From assembly GCF_000017405.1 (NCBI RefSeq), contig NC_009668.1:832001-896000 (forward strand): 64,000 bases of DNA, in the 5' to 3' direction. This document shows, piece by piece, positions 46,754-55,345 of the stretch (positions within the stretch are counted from its first letter, which is position 1; each line of letters begins with the position of its first letter). The notes under the pieces are model-generated. The model made no database searches. It was not told the origin of the DNA and saw only the letters and a program-made list of their open reading frames with translations. A program made the position numbers and the translations under genes. Origin of the DNA: Brucella anthropi ATCC 49188. GTDB taxonomy: Bacteria > Pseudomonadota > Alphaproteobacteria > Rhizobiales > Rhizobiaceae.

Positions 46754-48142
46754 TCAGGCGGCGGGCAAGGTGACGGTCACCGTAAGCCCGCCGCCTTTCG
46801 TTTGGGAAAGCTCGACATGGCCGCCCGCCGTGTCGGCAACTTCGCGCACGATGGCAAGGCCCAGCCCGCTTCCATCGGCGATGGTGCCCGGAACACGATA
46901 GAAACGCTCGAAAACGTGTTCATATTCATTTGCGGGGATTCCGGGTCCGTTGTCCTCGACCCGTATGTCGATTTTGGGCCCATCCTGATCAATCACAAGC
47001 GTTACTGTGCCGCCTTCGGGCGTGTAGGTAAGGGCGTTGTCCACCAGATTGACGATCATTTCTCGCAGCATGGTGCCGTCGCCAGAAATGATGGCTTTGG
47101 TTGCTTTGAGCTCGAACCCGAGATCGATCTTGCGGTCGAACGCCTTGCCCGAGAGGCTTTCCAGAATTTGTTGTCCCGCTTCCGCCAGATCAACCCGGTC
47201 AGCGCGAGGACGCCTGCTGCCTGGTTCGGCACGCGAAAGCGTCAGCAATTGTCCAGCAAGCCGCGACAGCTGCATGGTGGTATTCTTGATACCTGCCAGA
47301 ACGTCTTTGCGGTCACTTTCGCAGGTTGTCCGTTCTGCGAAACTGGCCTGCGTTGATAGTGTAGCAAGTGGCGTGCGCAACTGATGTGCTGCATTCTGGA
47401 TGAAACGGTGCTGCGCCGACATCTGCTTGCGCACGCGTTCCATATACTGGTTCAGCGCTGTGACGAGCGGTCGAAGTTCGGTCTGAACTGTCTGTGGATC
47501 GAATGGTTCCAGCTCGGATGTGCGATTGCGAACTTCGTTGCGGAGCCGGATCAACGGGCGCAATACAAAGCGCAAGCCCATTAACGAAAGGGCACCCGCG
47601 ACGATGATGAGCAGCGATTGTTCCAGCACAGAGTTCAGCCAAAGCTCCCGCTGCATGGCGGTGTATCCTGCAAGGGTGACACCCACGACCACGTCGACAG
47701 CTTGTGGCAGGTTGGACGGTGCTGCAACGGGATGGCGCAAGACAACCAGACGCAAGGGATGGTCGCGATAGCTGCCCTCATAATGGAGTGGGTCGTAATT
47801 CGCGATTTCAGCCGGTTTCGGCAAGTCGGGAAACCCTGCAAGCAGGCGTCCGTCAGAAGTTTCGACCCGATAATAGACCCGGTCGCCATTTCCCGTCGAA
47901 AACATCTCCAGCGCTACCGGCGGAATGACAGCATCGATGGCATTATGCGAGGCAGCAGTCGCTTCGCCAATGGCGCGTGCTGACGCTGTCAGCATTCTGT
48001 CTGACACGATCCCGGCCATATTTTCCGACGCACGCCATGCGGTCCAAAGGTTGATCCCGGCCACGACAATCAGCGGAATCACGATCCAGGAAACGAGCTG
48101 TGCACGCAGGCTTTGGGAGAGGCGAGTGAACAGCCGTTTCAT
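46754..48142 (-). CDS. Sensor histidine kinase, TctE/QseC-like
   Basis: A 462-residue membrane kinase. It has an N-terminal helix (LVSWIVIPLIVVAGINLW), a periplasmic domain of the 2CSK_N type (ASHNAIDAVIPPVALEMFSTGNGDRVYYRVETSDGRLLAGFPDLP), a second helix (LLIIVAGALSLMGLRFVL), the H-box QNAAHQLRTPLATLSTQASFAE, and N/G boxes (NLVDNALTYTPEGG, EDNGPGIP, GSGLGLAIVREVA). The 2CSK_N domain links it to TctE-type kinases that respond to tricarboxylates. It starts at the ATG at 48142, after GAGG, 1 bp past the regulator stop. It may sense the substrate of the adjacent importer. Confidence 0.9.
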   Translation of the reverse strand: MKRLFTRLSQSLRAQLVSWIVIPLIVVAGINLWTAWRASENMAGIVSDRMLTASARAIGEATAASHNAIDAVIPPVALEMFSTGNGDRVYYRVETSDGRLLAGFPDLPKPAEIANYDPLHYEGSYRDHPLRLVVLRHPVAAPSNLPQAVDVVVGVTLAGYTAMQRELWLNSVLEQSLLIIVAGALSLMGLRFVLRPLIRLRNEVRNRTSELEPFDPQTVQTELRPLVTALNQYMERVRKQMSAQHRFIQNAAHQLRTPLATLSTQASFAERTTCESDRKDVLAGIKNTTMQLSRLAGQLLTLSRAEPGSRRPRADRVDLAEAGQQILESLSGKAFDRKIDLGFELKATKAIISGDGTMLREMIVNLVDNALTYTPEGGTVTLVIDQDGPKIDIRVEDNGPGIPANEYEHVFERFYRVPGTIADGSGLGLAIVREVADTAGGHVELSQTKGGGLTVTVTLPAA

Positions 48143-48143
48143 C

Positions 48144-48812
48144 TCAACTCGCCTCACGCAGCAGATAGCCCAGGCCGCGCAAGGTTACGATCTCGGCTTT
48201 GCTGCCCTCCAGCTTTTTGCGCAGACGATGAATGTAAATCTCGATGGCGTTCTCATCAGTCTCGCTGTCGAAATCGTAAATACCTTGAACAAGTGTTGTC
48301 TTGCTGACGGTGGTTCCGATGCGCCGCAGAAGCTGTTCCAGAACTGCATGTTCTTTGGGTGCAAGTGACAGTGGATCGTCTCCGAGTGAAAACAGCCGGG
48401 TGTTGGTGTCGAAACGCAAAAGGCCGCAGGTCACAACAGGCGCTGTCCGCTGACTGGACCGGCGAAGATGCGCACGGATGCGCGCTTCAAGTTCGCTGAG
48501 TTCGAACGGCTTTGCCAGATAATCGTCAGCACCGGCATCCAATCCGCGGATACGTCCGTCAAGACTTGCATTGGCCGTCAGGATGATGACAGGCACCTCA
48601 TTGCCTCTGCCGCGGATGTGCTCCAGCACGTCGAGCCCGGTTTTGTCCGGCAATCCGAGGTCGAGAACCACGAGATCATACTCCGTGAAGGCGAGCGCCT
48701 GTTCCGCATCCGCCGCGTCGTGCACAGTATCGACGCTGTAGTTCGACTGCTGCAAGCTTTTTGCCAGCCAGTTTGCGAGGGTGAGATTGTCTTCGACGAG
48801 CAGAATTCGCAT
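48144..48812 (-). CDS. OmpR-type response regulator, TctD-like
   Basis: A 222-residue regulator. The receiver domain begins MRILLVEDNLTLANWLAKSL, with phospho-acceptor Asp in YDLVVLDLGLPDKTG and Lys in YLAKPFELSELEARI. A winged-helix trans_reg_C domain follows (LAPKEHAVLEQLLRRIGTTVSKTTLV, then ENAIEIYIHRLRKKLEGS). The frame is open upstream to 48938, but MRILLVED is the expected N-terminus. It is paired with the sensor kinase 1 bp downstream. The target genes are not known; the neighbouring ABC importer is a candidate. Confidence 0.9.
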   Translation of the reverse strand: MRILLVEDNLTLANWLAKSLQQSNYSVDTVHDAADAEQALAFTEYDLVVLDLGLPDKTGLDVLEHIRGRGNEVPVIILTANASLDGRIRGLDAGADDYLAKPFELSELEARIRAHLRRSSQRTAPVVTCGLLRFDTNTRLFSLGDDPLSLAPKEHAVLEQLLRRIGTTVSKTTLVQGIYDFDSETDENAIEIYIHRLRKKLEGSKAEIVTLRGLGYLLREAS

Positions 48813-48843
48813 GAGTGACGATGATAGTGGTTTCTGTTCCGCG

Positions 48844-49410
48844 TCAAGAAGCTTGGGCGTTGAAACGATGGATGAGATGAATATCTTCCGGCTCGCGCTT
48901 GAAGAGCAATGGATCAGGCGTCGTGGTGACTTTTGCACCTTGCTTCACATAAAAATCGATGGTCCGCCGTGTGGGTGTCGCAGAAATATAGAAACCTTCT
49001 GCTCCGGCCTCCTTCGCAATGGCCACGCTGCGACGATAAAGTTCACCAGCAAGTCCCAATCCCCGGACTGTCTTCCCCACATGCATGAAGCCGAGCTGGT
49101 ACAATTCGGGATAGGCACCGACAGGGCGTACATCCGTAACTGCGACGGCCACCAGAGTGCCATCGAGATAGGCGCCAAGAAATACGCCGCCGTGGTCGTG
49201 ACAGTCGAGCAGGATATGTGTGTAGATTTCCGCTTCGCCCTCCGGCCAGCCCTGCACATCGTAGAATTGTGGCTCCAGCAGGAGTTGCTCTCCTTCGAGG
49301 CGATACATTTCCTCGATGATCTCGCTGCGATCAATTTGCCAGATGTCAGTCACTTCGCTGCGCTGCAGTGGACGTATGATGAAATCCGCATGCTTCTTTT
49401 CGTGTACCAT
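48844..49410 (-). CDS. GNAT-family N-acetyltransferase
   Basis: A 188-residue protein. FIIRPLQRSEVTDIWQIDRSE opens a GNAT fold, LDGTLVAVAVTDVRPVG gives the central strands, and FMHVGKTVRGLGLAGELYRRSVAIAKEAG is the acetyl-CoA-binding V/IxxxxRGxGxA-type loop. TRRTIDFYVKQGAKV is the C-terminal helix-strand. The acceptor is unknown; it could be an amine, a small molecule or a protein. The ATG at 49410 gives a compact protein; a start at 49467 adds 19 residues. It is upstream of, and on the same strand as, the two-component genes. Confidence 0.85.
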   Translation of the reverse strand: MVHEKKHADFIIRPLQRSEVTDIWQIDRSEIIEEMYRLEGEQLLLEPQFYDVQGWPEGEAEIYTHILLDCHDHGGVFLGAYLDGTLVAVAVTDVRPVGAYPELYQLGFMHVGKTVRGLGLAGELYRRSVAIAKEAGAEGFYISATPTRRTIDFYVKQGAKVTTTPDPLLFKREPEDIHLIHRFNAQAS

Positions 49411-49714
49411 GACCGCCGCCTTCGAAATTTCATTTGTACGATGAACTATCGTTTCATCGATAGGCACTCAAGGGGGAGCAGAAGTGGCGATCGCAGCGCT
49501 TCTACGAACTTGTTGGCAATTTGTCAGGAGGAACCTCTCATATTGCAAAAACTCACAATAATTTTGACCAATATCATGGCTACTCCCCGCCATTTGTCTC
49601 GGGTACTGCTGAGTACAGGTGCGAGGAATATTGAGGCGTGTGGGAGGCTAACAGCTAACTTCAATCGGACGAATTGACCGAAACAGCTTGTTGAGGGCAG
49701 AAAACTGCCTGAAA

Positions 49715-49867
49715 ATGAGCGATTTCGCATCAACTCTCCGATCTGCCCTTGCGAGAGCGGGGCCTGAGTTCTATCAGCATCATCAAAAATTGCAGTCTGA
49801 GGAAGGTTCGGCAATTGCATTGCCTGAATGTCCTGATGCCCGCCGCCATCTTGTATGGCGTCGGTGA
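49715..49867 (+). CDS. Possible 50-codon small ORF coupled to the M20 gene
   Basis: The frame ATG AGC GAT ... CGG TGA encodes 50 residues beginning MSDFASTLRSALARAG and ending LVWRR. It stops one base before the ATG of the amidohydrolase gene. That downstream ATG has no clear ribosome-binding site, so coupled translation from this ORF would explain its expression. The ORF's own ribosome site is weak (GAGGG about 18 nt upstream). Nothing in it matches a family I know. The rest of the 458-bp gap (49411-49868) holds nothing else that I see. Confidence 0.35.
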   Translation: MSDFASTLRSALARAGPEFYQHHQKLQSEEGSAIALPECPDARRHLVWRR

Positions 49868-49868
49868 A

Positions 49869-51308
49869 ATGATCGATGGAGCCGAGTTGAAAAACCATCA
49901 CGATATCTGGGATATCGTCGACGCCAAGAGCGCCGCATATTTCGAACTGAGCGATACGGTTTGGGATAATCCTGAAACAAACTACGAAGAGTACAAATCG
50001 AGCGATGCCCATGCGGCGATGCTGGAAGCCGAAGGGTTTCGCGTCGAGCGTGGTATTGCGGGCCTGCCGACTGCGGTGATGGGCGAAGCTGGCGACGAAG
50101 GACCGGTCATCGCCATCCTTGGTGAGTTCGATGCATTGCCGGGCCTCAGCCAGATATCTGGACTGGTTGAAGAGCAGCCAGTCGAGGCCGGCGGCCATGG
50201 ACATGGCTGCGGTCATAACCTGTTGGGCTCAGGGTCGTTGCTCGCTGCTGCGGCAGTGAAGGATTATCTTGCCGCACAGGGCATCAAGGGCCGCGTGCGC
50301 TATTACGGTTGCCCGGCGGAAGAGGGCGGTTCAGCCAAGGGGTTCATGGTCCGCGAAGGACTTTTTGACGATGTGGATATCGCGTTTTGCTGGCACCCGG
50401 CGCCTTTTGCTGGTGTAAACGATCCGGTTTCGCTTGCCTGCAACGAAATCAATTTTCACTTCAGCGGTCGCGCAGCCCATGCTTCGTCAGCCCCGCATCT
50501 GGGGCGCAGTGCGCTGGACGCAGTTGAACTGATGAATGTCGGCGTGAACTATATGCGTGAGCATATGCCGTCCACGGCGCGCATTCATTACGCTGTGACC
50601 GATACAGGTGGTTTTGCGCCGAATGTCGTGCAGGCCAAGGCAACGGTGCGTTATCTCGTTCGCGCCCGCAGCCTGCCGGAAATGCAGACCCTTCTGGAAC
50701 GCGTCAAGAAGATTGCCGACGGCGCGGCGCTGATGACCGAAACGACGGTCCGCAGCGAAATCGTCAGCGGCGATGCCGATCTGATTGGCAACACGCCGCT
50801 GGAACAGATGATGCAGCTTCAGCTCGAGCGACTCGGACCTCCGGACTTCGATGAGCAGGACCGTGAAACTGCAAGCCGTTTCCAGAAGACACTGTCCAGG
50901 GAAGACATTTCAGATGCTTTCCGCCGCTTCGGCGTCGAGCCGAAAGATGGCCTCGCGCTTTGTGAAGATATCTATACGCCCTATAAAGGCGATAATACCC
51001 TCGTCGGCTCTACCGATGTCGGCAGCGTGAGCTGGGTCGTGCCCACCGTGCAGATGCGCGGCGCGACCTGCGCAATTGGCACGCCGCTTCATTCGTGGCA
51101 GATGGTGGCGCAGGGCAAGCTGCCCGCGGCGCATAAAGGCATGGCCCATGCTGCAAAGATCATAGGCAGCACGGCCATCGAATTGTTCCGTAATCCGGAG
51201 CAGATCAAGAAAGCCAAGCAGGATCACGAAAAACGGCTCGACGGAACCGTGTTCGTCAATCCGATTCCAGACAGCGTTCAACCCGCTCTGCCCGAAACCG
51301 CGAAATGA
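49869..51308 (+). CDS. M20 amidohydrolase, AbgB-like
   Basis: A protein of about 479 residues of the M20D group. Metal-site motifs are ILGEFDALPGLSQ, GGHGHGCGHNLLGSG and YYGCPAEEGGSAKGFM, with FSGRAAHASSAPHLGRSALDAVELM in the dimerisation domain and GSTDVGSVSWVVPT near the end. The pattern is that of AbgB (p-aminobenzoyl-glutamate hydrolase subunit B) and indole-acyl-amino-acid hydrolases. It probably cleaves an amide-linked amino acid imported by the ABC genes that follow. Start is uncertain: ATG 49869, or TTG 49887, which has GGAG at good spacing. The frame is open to 49749 but that part looks non-coding. Confidence 0.87.
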   Translation: MIDGAELKNHHDIWDIVDAKSAAYFELSDTVWDNPETNYEEYKSSDAHAAMLEAEGFRVERGIAGLPTAVMGEAGDEGPVIAILGEFDALPGLSQISGLVEEQPVEAGGHGHGCGHNLLGSGSLLAAAAVKDYLAAQGIKGRVRYYGCPAEEGGSAKGFMVREGLFDDVDIAFCWHPAPFAGVNDPVSLACNEINFHFSGRAAHASSAPHLGRSALDAVELMNVGVNYMREHMPSTARIHYAVTDTGGFAPNVVQAKATVRYLVRARSLPEMQTLLERVKKIADGAALMTETTVRSEIVSGDADLIGNTPLEQMMQLQLERLGPPDFDEQDRETASRFQKTLSREDISDAFRRFGVEPKDGLALCEDIYTPYKGDNTLVGSTDVGSVSWVVPTVQMRGATCAIGTPLHSWQMVAQGKLPAAHKGMAHAAKIIGSTAIELFRNPEQIKKAKQDHEKRLDGTVFVNPIPDSVQPALPETAK

Positions 51309-51381
51309 CGCGGGCGGGCAGACAGAATCTGAAAATAGAAATGACATTCAATCCCCCAATTCCAACAGGGCCTGACGCATC

Positions 51382-52104
51382 ATGAAGCAGATGGGCTTTC
51401 TCGATATTTTGAGCTTCGGGCCCGACGGCTGGGGCTACGTGCTGATGATGGGTGCACTGGTGAGCGTGGCGCTCGCCGTCCTGGGCTTCCTTCTTGGCGC
51501 TGCCATCGGCGTTTTTGCTGCCTGGGCGAAGATTTCCGGCGGGCGCACGCTTCGCGCTGTCGCCGATGGCTACACCACGATCATTCGCGGTATTCCGGAT
51601 CTCCTCGTCATCTATCTGTTTTACTTCGGTGGCAGTGCGGCAGTCACAGCACTTGGCAAATATTTCGGCGCGGAAGGCTTCATTGGCTTTCCGGGCTTTC
51701 TTGCGGGTGTGCTGGCAATTGCCATTTCCTGTGGTGCGCACCACACCGAAGTGTTTCGTGGTGCATTCCGGGCCGTTTCCAAAGGTGAACTCGAAGCCGC
51801 TACTGCTTGCGGCATGGGCCAGATGCTGAAATTCCGCCGCATCATTGCGCCGCTGGCGCTGCGACATGCATTGCCGGGTCTTGGCAATGTCTGGCAGGTT
51901 TCGCTCAAGGAATCCGCTCTGGTGTCGGTTGCCGGTGTGGTTGAGCTTCTGCGTCAGGCACAGATCGGCGCTGGCTCGACCGGACTGCCCTTCAACTTCT
52001 TCCTCATTGCCGGTGCGCTCTACCTGCTGATTTCGTCTGTTTCCGGCGGACTTCTGCAGTTTGCCGAGCGTCACTTCTCGCGCGGCGTTCGGAGGGCAAA
52101 ATGA
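51382..52104 (+). CDS. Amino-acid ABC transporter, permease HisQ-like
   Basis: A 240-residue inner-membrane protein with about five helices. It carries TIIRGIPDLLVIYLFYFGG, the HisQ/ArgQ-type motif, and the EAA loop KGELEAATACGMGQMLKFRRIIAPLALRHALPGLGNVWQVSLKESALVS. It forms a pair with the next permease, whose ATG overlaps its stop by 4 bp. The layout (hydrolase, two permeases, ATPase, binding protein) suggests import of a basic or opine-like amino acid, which is not proven. Confidence 0.9.
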   Translation: MKQMGFLDILSFGPDGWGYVLMMGALVSVALAVLGFLLGAAIGVFAAWAKISGGRTLRAVADGYTTIIRGIPDLLVIYLFYFGGSAAVTALGKYFGAEGFIGFPGFLAGVLAIAISCGAHHTEVFRGAFRAVSKGELEAATACGMGQMLKFRRIIAPLALRHALPGLGNVWQVSLKESALVSVAGVVELLRQAQIGAGSTGLPFNFFLIAGALYLLISSVSGGLLQFAERHFSRGVRRAK

Positions 52105-52820
52105 GCCTTGAATTCTATTCCGATGCATTCTTCCAGATGCTGGGCGGCGTGCCGCTGACCCTGAAGCTTGCGGCAACTTCCATCGTGTTTGGTGCCATAC
52201 TGGCCTTGCTTTTCGCCTTGATGCGCCTGTCGGGCATCAAGGTGCTGGACTGGATTGCCCGCCTTTATGTGTTCGTGTTCCGCGGAACACCGCTTCTGGT
52301 GCAGATATTCATCATCTATTACGGTCTCAGCCAGTTTCCGGCCATCCGTTACTCGTTCCTGTGGCCGGTTTTGCGCGAGCCTTACTGGTGTGCGATCATT
52401 GCGCTGACTTTGAACAACGCCGCCTATGCGAGCGAAATCATCCGTGGTGGCCTGCTGTCGGTGCCGCATGGCCAGATCGAAGCTGCAAAAGCCTGTGGCA
52501 TGTCGTCCTTCACCTGCTTCCGTCGCATCGTCATGCCACTTGCGGTCCGTCAGGCATTGCCGGGTTACGGCAACGAGATGATATCGATGATCAAGGCAAC
52601 CTCGCTTGCGTCGATCATCACACTCATGGAAGTGACTGGTATCGCAGCAAAGCTGATCGCCGAGAGCTATCGAGCCATAGAAATCTTCGTGATCGCCGGA
52701 GCGATCTACCTTGCCATCAACTTCGTTCTGACACGTGCGCTGATGTTCGCAGAATATAGACTGACCCCTTATCTGCGCCAGCCGGTCGTCAAGCTTTCCT
52801 CCGAAGGACAAACATCGTGA
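52101..52820 (+). CDS. Amino-acid ABC transporter, permease HisM-like
   Basis: A 239-residue inner-membrane protein. [25 protein letters not shown] is the HisM-type motif, and the EAA loop is [49 protein letters not shown]. It is paralogous to the preceding permease. Translation is coupled on both sides: a 4-bp overlap with the upstream permease and a GTGA overlap with the ATPase gene. Length is normal. Confidence 0.9.
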   Translation: MSLEFYSDAFFQMLGGVPLTLKLAATSIVFGAILALLFALMRLSGIKVLDWIARLYVFVFRGTPLLVQIFIIYYGLSQFPAIRYSFLWPVLREPYWCAIIALTLNNAAYASEIIRGGLLSVPHGQIEAAKACGMSSFTCFRRIVMPLAVRQALPGYGNEMISMIKATSLASIITLMEVTGIAAKLIAESYRAIEIFVIAGAIYLAINFVLTRALMFAEYRLTPYLRQPVVKLSSEGQTS

Positions 52821-53611
52821 GCAAAATCGTTTCCCCCAATGCACCGGTGGCGCTGAAAGTCGAAAACCTGCGCAAGAGCTTTGGTGCGAATGAAGTGCTG
52901 AAAGGCATTTCGCTTGAAGCACGTGAAGGTGAGGTCATTTCGATCCTCGGTTCGTCGGGTTCCGGCAAGTCGACTTTCCTGCGCTGCATCAACCTTCTGG
53001 AAACACCGACGTCAGGCACTGTGACGGTTTCGGGCGAAACCATCCGTATGGCGAAGAATTCGAAGGGTGAAGCCTACCCGACCGACAAGAAACAGGTTTC
53101 GCGCATTCGTTCGGAACTGGGCATGGTGTTCCAGAGCTTCAATCTGTGGTCGCACAAGACCATTCTGGAAAACATCATCGAAGCGCCGATCTATGTGCAG
53201 GGACGCCCGCGCGCGGAATGCGTGGCAGAAGCGGAAGCTTTGCTGGCAAAGGTCGGCATTGCTGACAAGCGCGATTTCTATCCGGCCCATCTTTCGGGCG
53301 GACAGCAGCAGCGCGCCGCAATCGCCCGCGGACTGGCGATGAAGCCGAAAGTCATGCTCTTTGACGAGCCGACTTCAGCACTCGATCCGGAACTGGTCGG
53401 TGAAGTGTTGCGCGTCATGCGCGGCCTTGCCGAAGAAGGCCGCACCATGCTGGTCGTGACCCACGAAATGGGCTTCGCGCGCGACGTCTCCAACCGCGTC
53501 GTATTTTTCCATCAGGGTCTGGTGGAAGAAGACGGTGCGCCGGAAGACGTGTTCGGCAACTCGAAGTCGGAACGTTTCCGCAAGTTTATCAGCCACGAAA
53601 ACGCTGCCTAA
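52817..53611 (+). CDS. Amino-acid ABC transporter, ATPase HisP-like
   Basis: A 264-residue ATPase with Walker [11 protein letters not shown]-loop [17 protein letters not shown], signature [17 protein letters not shown], Walker [13 protein letters not shown] and H-loop [10 protein letters not shown]. The FNLWSH motif and the 20-residue insertion after the signature strand ([23 protein letters not shown]) match HisP/OccP/ArtP-type proteins. It begins with GTG overlapping the upstream stop. It drives uptake by the two permeases. Confidence 0.92.
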   Translation: MSKIVSPNAPVALKVENLRKSFGANEVLKGISLEAREGEVISILGSSGSGKSTFLRCINLLETPTSGTVTVSGETIRMAKNSKGEAYPTDKKQVSRIRSELGMVFQSFNLWSHKTILENIIEAPIYVQGRPRAECVAEAEALLAKVGIADKRDFYPAHLSGGQQQRAAIARGLAMKPKVMLFDEPTSALDPELVGEVLRVMRGLAEEGRTMLVVTHEMGFARDVSNRVVFFHQGLVEEDGAPEDVFGNSKSERFRKFISHENAA

Positions 53612-53672
53612 TTACCGAAATTCTGTGTTCCGGCGTAAGCCGGACAGAAATAACCGCAACAGGATATCTGCA

Positions 53673-54524
53673 ATGAAGACCACCGGACTTTTCAAAGCCG
53701 TGTTCATTTCCGCTCTCGCTCTGACGAGCGTCTCGGCCCATGCCGAGGAAAAGAAGTGGACAAAGATCACCATCGCCACGGAAGGTGCTTTCCGCCCTTA
53801 CAACTTCACCAAGCCCGATGGCTCGCTGGATGGCTATGAAGTCGATCTCTACAAGGACCTCTGCGCCCGCATGAAGGTTGAGTGCACGATGGTTGCGCAG
53901 CCTTTCGACAGCATCATTCCGGCGCTCAATGCCGGCAAGTTCGATGCGATCATGGCTGGCCTTACTGCTACGCCGAAGCGCGAAGAAACTATCAGCTTCT
54001 CGATTTCCTATGGCTTGACGCCGCAGACCTTTGCGACGCTGAAGGACAGCCCTTACGCCAAGCTGCCGCATACCGGCGAAACCCTTTATCTCGCCAAGGA
54101 TGAAGCGGCTGCCCAGAAGGCAATTGACGAAGTATCGGCTGAAATCAAGGGCCGCACCGTCGGCGTCCAGACCGCTTCGCTCGGCCTGTCGCTGCTCGAC
54201 AAGTATTTCAAGGATGGCATCGACATCCGTGAATACAAGACCACGGAACAGCACGACCTCGACCTGAAGTCTGGCCGCGTAGATCTGATCGTGGCTTCGC
54301 TCGCTTACCTCACGGATGCGGCCAAGAAGCCGGGCAACGAAGACATCGTCATGACCGGTCCGTTCTTCAAGGGCGGCATTCTGGGCCGTGGCGTTGCTGT
54401 CGGTCTGCGCAAGGACGATACCGAACTGAAGAAGATGTTCGACGTTGCCATTGAAGCTGCAAAGGCTGACGGCACGATCAAGCGTCTGTCGGAAAAGTGG
54501 TTCGGCTTCGACGTTACGCCGTAA
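53673..54524 (+). CDS. Amino-acid ABC transporter, binding protein
   Basis: A 283-residue periplasmic protein with a signal peptide (MKTTGLFKAVFISALALTS...AHA). It has ITIATEGAFRPYNFTKPDGSLDGYEVDLYKDLCARMKVEC, MVAQPFDSIIPALNAGKFDAIMAGLTATPKREETISFS and LKSGRVDLIVASL, the lysine/arginine/ornithine/octopine-binding type. The ATG at 53673 has AGGA upstream; the frame is open to 53535 inside the ATPase gene but that is not the start. It is last in the operon, unlike the other importer here, and is followed by a terminator. Confidence 0.9.
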   Translation: MKTTGLFKAVFISALALTSVSAHAEEKKWTKITIATEGAFRPYNFTKPDGSLDGYEVDLYKDLCARMKVECTMVAQPFDSIIPALNAGKFDAIMAGLTATPKREETISFSISYGLTPQTFATLKDSPYAKLPHTGETLYLAKDEAAAQKAIDEVSAEIKGRTVGVQTASLGLSLLDKYFKDGIDIREYKTTEQHDLDLKSGRVDLIVASLAYLTDAAKKPGNEDIVMTGPFFKGGILGRGVAVGLRKDDTELKKMFDVAIEAAKADGTIKRLSEKWFGFDVTP

Positions 54525-54545
54525 TTTTCGAGTGACATCATAAGC

Positions 54546-54571
54546 AAAGCGCCGCCTTTGGGCGGCGTTTT
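54546..54571 (+). terminator. Terminator after the amino-acid importer operon
   Basis: CGCCGCC (54550-54556) pairs with GGCGGCG (54561-54567) across TTTG, and flanking A and T residues extend the stem to 54546-54571, ending in TTTT. It lies 21 bp past the binding-protein stop. Confidence 0.85.
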
Positions 54572-54666
54572 CATTTGGGAGTATGCAAACCTTCACATCA
54601 AACCAGCGAGCGCCTATAAGATCGCCAGAAGTCTGCTGAGAGCCAAAAACTTACTGTGAGGGTGTG

Positions 54667-55188
54667 ATGGTAAAGATCGGTTTCGTGACTGTTTCCGACC
54701 GCGCAAGTCGCGGGGAGTACGAAGACCTTAGTGGCCCTGCCATGGAAGCGTGGCTGAAAAGCGCTGTCGTCACGCCTTATGAAACAATCCGCCGTGTCAT
54801 TCCCGATGGCATGGAATCGGTACGCGACACGCTTATCGATCTTTGTGACAACGAGGCCTGTGATCTTATCCTGACCACGGGTGGCACGGGACCAAGCCCG
54901 CGCGATGAAACACCGGAAGCCATGCAGGCCGTTCTGCACAAGGAACTGCCCGGTTTCGGCGAACTGATGCGCCGCGTCAGCCTGGAACAAACCCCGACCG
55001 CCATTCTATCCCGCCAAACGGCAGGCAGTCGCGGCAAGAGCTTCATCCTCAATCTTCCCGGTAAACCAGCTTCAATTGCCATGACCTTGCAGGCAATTTT
55101 TCCGGCAGTGCCTTATTGTCTCGACCTCATCGAAGCCGGGCGTATCGACACCGATCCGGCAGTCGTGAAAGCCCATCGACCGGGCTGA
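54667..55188 (+). CDS. mogA: Molybdopterin adenylyltransferase MogA
   Basis: A 173-residue cytoplasmic enzyme with the MogA/MoaB fold: IGFVTVSDRASRGEYEDLSGPAMEAWL, LILTTGGTGPSPRDETPEAM (the TTGGTG...RD motif that binds molybdopterin) and LNLPGKPASIAMTLQAIFPAVPYCLDLI. It adenylates molybdopterin before molybdenum insertion. The ATG at 54667 is preceded by GAGGGTG. It stands alone after a terminator, 157 bp before the ATP-grasp operon. The PRDET motif favours MogA over MoaB. Confidence 0.92.
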   Translation: MVKIGFVTVSDRASRGEYEDLSGPAMEAWLKSAVVTPYETIRRVIPDGMESVRDTLIDLCDNEACDLILTTGGTGPSPRDETPEAMQAVLHKELPGFGELMRRVSLEQTPTAILSRQTAGSRGKSFILNLPGKPASIAMTLQAIFPAVPYCLDLIEAGRIDTDPAVVKAHRPG

Positions 55189-55345
55189 ATTTTCGCCAGA
55201 GCTATGTTTGCGGGCGTAGTAGAACGCACCTCGGGGCTCATGTCGCGACGAAATTGCGCAACCCAGCTTTGCGCTTTTGCATAATTTCCATGCTTGCTTT
55301 TCCCTGAGTCAGGACTGAATAATAGGGAAAAAGAAGGGGAATTAA

